From: Syntrophomonadaceae bacterium
GTDB taxonomy: Bacteria; Bacillota_D; Dethiobacteria; DTU022
DNA length: 7,251 nucleotides
NCBI GenBank assembly: GCA_003562605.1
Contig: PWUG01000121.1
Coordinates: forward strand, 1 to 7,251
Direction: 5' to 3'
The position numbers and the translations under genes were made by a program. Shown one piece after another: positions 6,532 through 7,251 of the stretch (the first letter of the stretch is position 1; each line of letters begins with the position of its first letter). A model generated the notes under the pieces. That model was given only the letters and a program-made list of their open reading frames with translations, was not told the origin of the DNA and did no database searches.

Positions 6532-7012
6532 CTATCTTTTCAGAAATCCGCCGAGCATCCCGCCCAGCAAATTCATCACATCTCCCTGCTTGCCGGTTTG
6601 AGTTTTCTTTTGGTTTCCGAGTACGCCCAGCACCAGGGGGGCAAGTTGCGTAAGCAAAGATGAAACCTGATTTTTTTGAACACCTGCTTTATTGGCGAGG
6701 TCTGCCTGAACTGCTTCATTCCTGCCGGAGAATATATGTTGTAGAATTTTAGCCCCGTCATTAGTATCTACATTTTTTAAGAATCTCAGGATGTCTTCTA
6801 CTTGATCATCCTCATGCTCTTCAAGGGCTTTATTGAGTGATTTGGCTCCCCCGGGAGTGGTGGCATTTTGCTGAAGTGCTGCCAATATTGCGGGTAAAGC
6901 CTCTTGGGTTAGCCGCTGAGTCTGGCTTGGCTTTACACCGGTGGTTTTTACTCAACTGTTCTAACGCTTTCGGGTCATTTAACTGGTTGGTAATCATTGT
7001 CAGTATGTCCAT
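6532..7012 (-). CDS. DUF937 family protein, reading frame interrupted by one extra base near the start
   Basis: Read on the minus strand from ATG at 7012-7010, the protein begins MDILTMITNQLNDPKALEQLSK, the usual opening of DUF937 proteins. After AGT AAA the frame breaks in a run of five A. Dropping one A gives TTGVKPSQTQRLTQEALPAI and joins in frame to the rest, ending at TAG (6534-6532). The restored protein would be about 159 residues, normal for the family. Later landmarks are NATTPGGAKSLNKAL, NDGAKILQHIFSGR, LLTQLAPLVLGVLG and a glycine-rich tail LLGGMLGGFLKR. As written, the ATG frame gives only about 60 residues. A downstream TTG at 6885 could start the 117-residue C-terminal part but lacks the N-terminal segment. 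The family's function is unknown, and no signal peptide is seen. Because everything after the break is intact, a homopolymer sequencing error is at least as likely as a real pseudogene. Confidence 0.82.
6945..6949 (-). other. Frameshift site in the DUF937 gene (run of five T on the plus strand, A5 in the mRNA)
   Basis: The coding strand reads AGT AAA AAC CAC C. Four A instead of five would restore Ser-Lys-Thr-Thr-Gly-Val and the full family sequence on both sides. Translation would need a +1 shift here. A -1 slip would not restore the frame, and the heptamer T-AAA-AAC is not a classical slippery site. Confidence 0.75.
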
Positions 7013-7019
7013 ATGGCAT

Positions 7020-7025
7020 CTCCCC
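7020..7025 (-). promoter_or_regulatory. Ribosome binding site GGGGAG for the DUF937 gene
   Basis: On the minus strand AAGGGGAG precedes the ATG (7012-7010) with 7 bases between GGGGAG and the ATG. It identifies this as the true start, rather than the longer open frame that runs back through the tRNA. Confidence 0.7.
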
Positions 7026-7041
7026 TTCGGAATTTGAATTT

Positions 7042-7052
7042 CTTGGACCAAG
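7042..7052. repeat. Short inverted repeat CTTGG-A-CCAAG at the DUF937 promoter
   Basis: Two 5-bp arms flank a single central base. The repeat touches the downstream edge of the predicted extended -10 box, where a bound protein would cover the transcription start. This could be an operator, but a motif this short also arises by chance. Confidence 0.25.
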
Positions 7053-7060
7053 TTATACCA
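7052..7060 (-). promoter_or_regulatory. Extended -10 promoter element for the DUF937 gene
   Basis: The minus strand reads TGGTATAAC, a TGn extension plus 5 of 6 matches to TATAAT. Transcription would start near 7045, giving a leader of about 33 bases with the ribosome binding site in it. No good -35 is seen at 17 bp, which is tolerated in extended -10 promoters. It lies downstream of the tRNA terminator, as expected for an independent unit. Confidence 0.4.
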
Positions 7061-7090
7061 CAATTCAATACTGTGTATGATTTTACTGCC

Positions 7091-7126
7091 AAAATTATAG
7101 AAGCACGGGCAATTCCCCGTGCTTCT
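7091..7126 (-). terminator. Rho-independent terminator of the tRNA-Pro transcript
   Basis: Bases 7100-7109 (GAAGCACGGG) pair perfectly with 7116-7125 (CCCGTGCTTC), extended by an A-T pair at 7099/7126, around a 6-base loop. On the minus strand the hairpin starts just after the tRNA 3' end and is followed by TATAATTTT (7098-7090). The plus-strand side has no T-run, so it acts leftward. Confidence 0.85.
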
Positions 7127-7131
7127 ACTGC

Positions 7132-7208
7132 TGGTCGGAGCGAGAGGATTTGAACCTCCGGCCTCTTGGTCCCGAACCAAGCGCGCTACCAAACTGCGCT
7201 ACGCCCCG
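7132..7208 (-). tRNA. tRNA-Pro (anticodon CGG)
   Basis: 77 bases including an encoded 3' CCA. The acceptor arms CGGGGCG and CGCTCCG pair fully with one G-T pair. The D arm carries AGTTTGGTAG, and the anticodon stem CTTGG/CCAAG encloses the loop TTCGGGA with anticodon CGG at 7174-7172. The T arm GAGGTTCAAATCCTC is canonical (GGAGG/CCTCT region with TTCAAAT loop). It decodes the proline codon CCG. It has its own promoter and terminator, so it is probably transcribed alone. Gene symbol depends on the genome's numbering and is left blank. Confidence 0.97.
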
Positions 7209-7221
7209 TTATTGCATCATG

Positions 7222-7250
7222 ATTATAGCACAGTGAATATTAAAGGACAA
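7222..7250 (-). promoter_or_regulatory. Strong promoter of the tRNA-Pro gene
   Basis: On the minus strand TTGTCC (7250-7245, 4 of 6) is followed after 17 bases by a perfect TATAAT (7227-7222) with a TGC extension, giving TGCTATAAT. The start would fall near 7215, only about 7 bases before the mature tRNA 5' end. That is typical of a singly transcribed, highly expressed tRNA gene. Confidence 0.75.
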
Positions 7251-7251
7251 T

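Noticed and set aside
6940..6955. Programmed -1 ribosomal frameshifting at the A-run
   Set aside because: The shift needed is +1 (or -2), the heptamer T-AAA-AAC does not fit the slippery-site pattern, and I see no strong hairpin just downstream.
7132..7160. tRNA 3' end as a phage or island attachment site
   Set aside because: I found no second copy of the tRNA 3' sequence in the window, and there is no integrase gene or other mobile-element sign.
6830..7192. A 120-residue minus-strand frame starting inside the tRNA
   Set aside because: Its first part translates the tRNA, terminator and promoter region. The real start is the ATG at 7012, with its own ribosome site, and the frame ends early only because of the frameshift.

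Overview
The window looks like chromosome from an anaerobic Gram-positive bacterium of the Clostridia type (Peptococcaceae- or Syntrophomonas-like). This is an inference from the strong AGGGAGG/GGAGGAG ribosome binding sites, the near-consensus sigma-A promoters, the DUF937 protein, the tRNA-Pro with encoded CCA and the mid-range base composition. No 16S gene or other species marker is present.

Left edge (1-187): the C-terminal end of a small membrane protein. After a short gap with a good -10 box and a perfect 12-bp palindrome comes a rightward run of four genes that fills most of the window: a 12-helix MFS transporter (280-1605), a gamma-glutamyltranspeptidase-superfamily Ntn hydrolase (1712-3421), a 722-residue fusion of a D-Ala-D-Ala-ligase-type ATP-grasp domain with an M20-peptidase-like domain (3427-5595), and an N-formylglutamate-amidohydrolase-family enzyme (5603-6439). 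The last three are separated by only 5 and 7 bases, and each downstream gene has its ribosome binding site inside the end of the gene before it, so they are almost certainly one operon. The transporter, 106 bases upstream, may share it or be separately transcribed.

This operon is the interesting part. It combines an amide-bond maker (ATP-grasp), an amide-bond breaker (Ntn hydrolase), a deacylase-type amidohydrolase and a transporter. In both recognisable enzymes the substrate-binding residues differ from the textbook members. The Ntn hydrolase keeps its catalytic Thr363 but lacks the residues that hold the gamma-glutamyl amino and carboxylate groups. The ATP-grasp domain keeps its ATP/Mg residues but has a changed acceptor pocket. 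The M20-like half has lost essentially all metal ligands by my hand alignment, so it looks like a pseudo-peptidase that may bind a peptide or act as a scaffold. I infer an undescribed pathway that makes, remodels or salvages an amide-linked small molecule; the substrate cannot be read from sequence.

Right side (6440-7251), opposite strand: a tRNA-Pro(CGG) with a clear promoter and a rho-independent terminator, followed by a DUF937-family gene that is complete except for one extra base in an A5 run near its start. The 92 bases between the two convergent blocks (6440-6531) hold no convincing gene or terminator.
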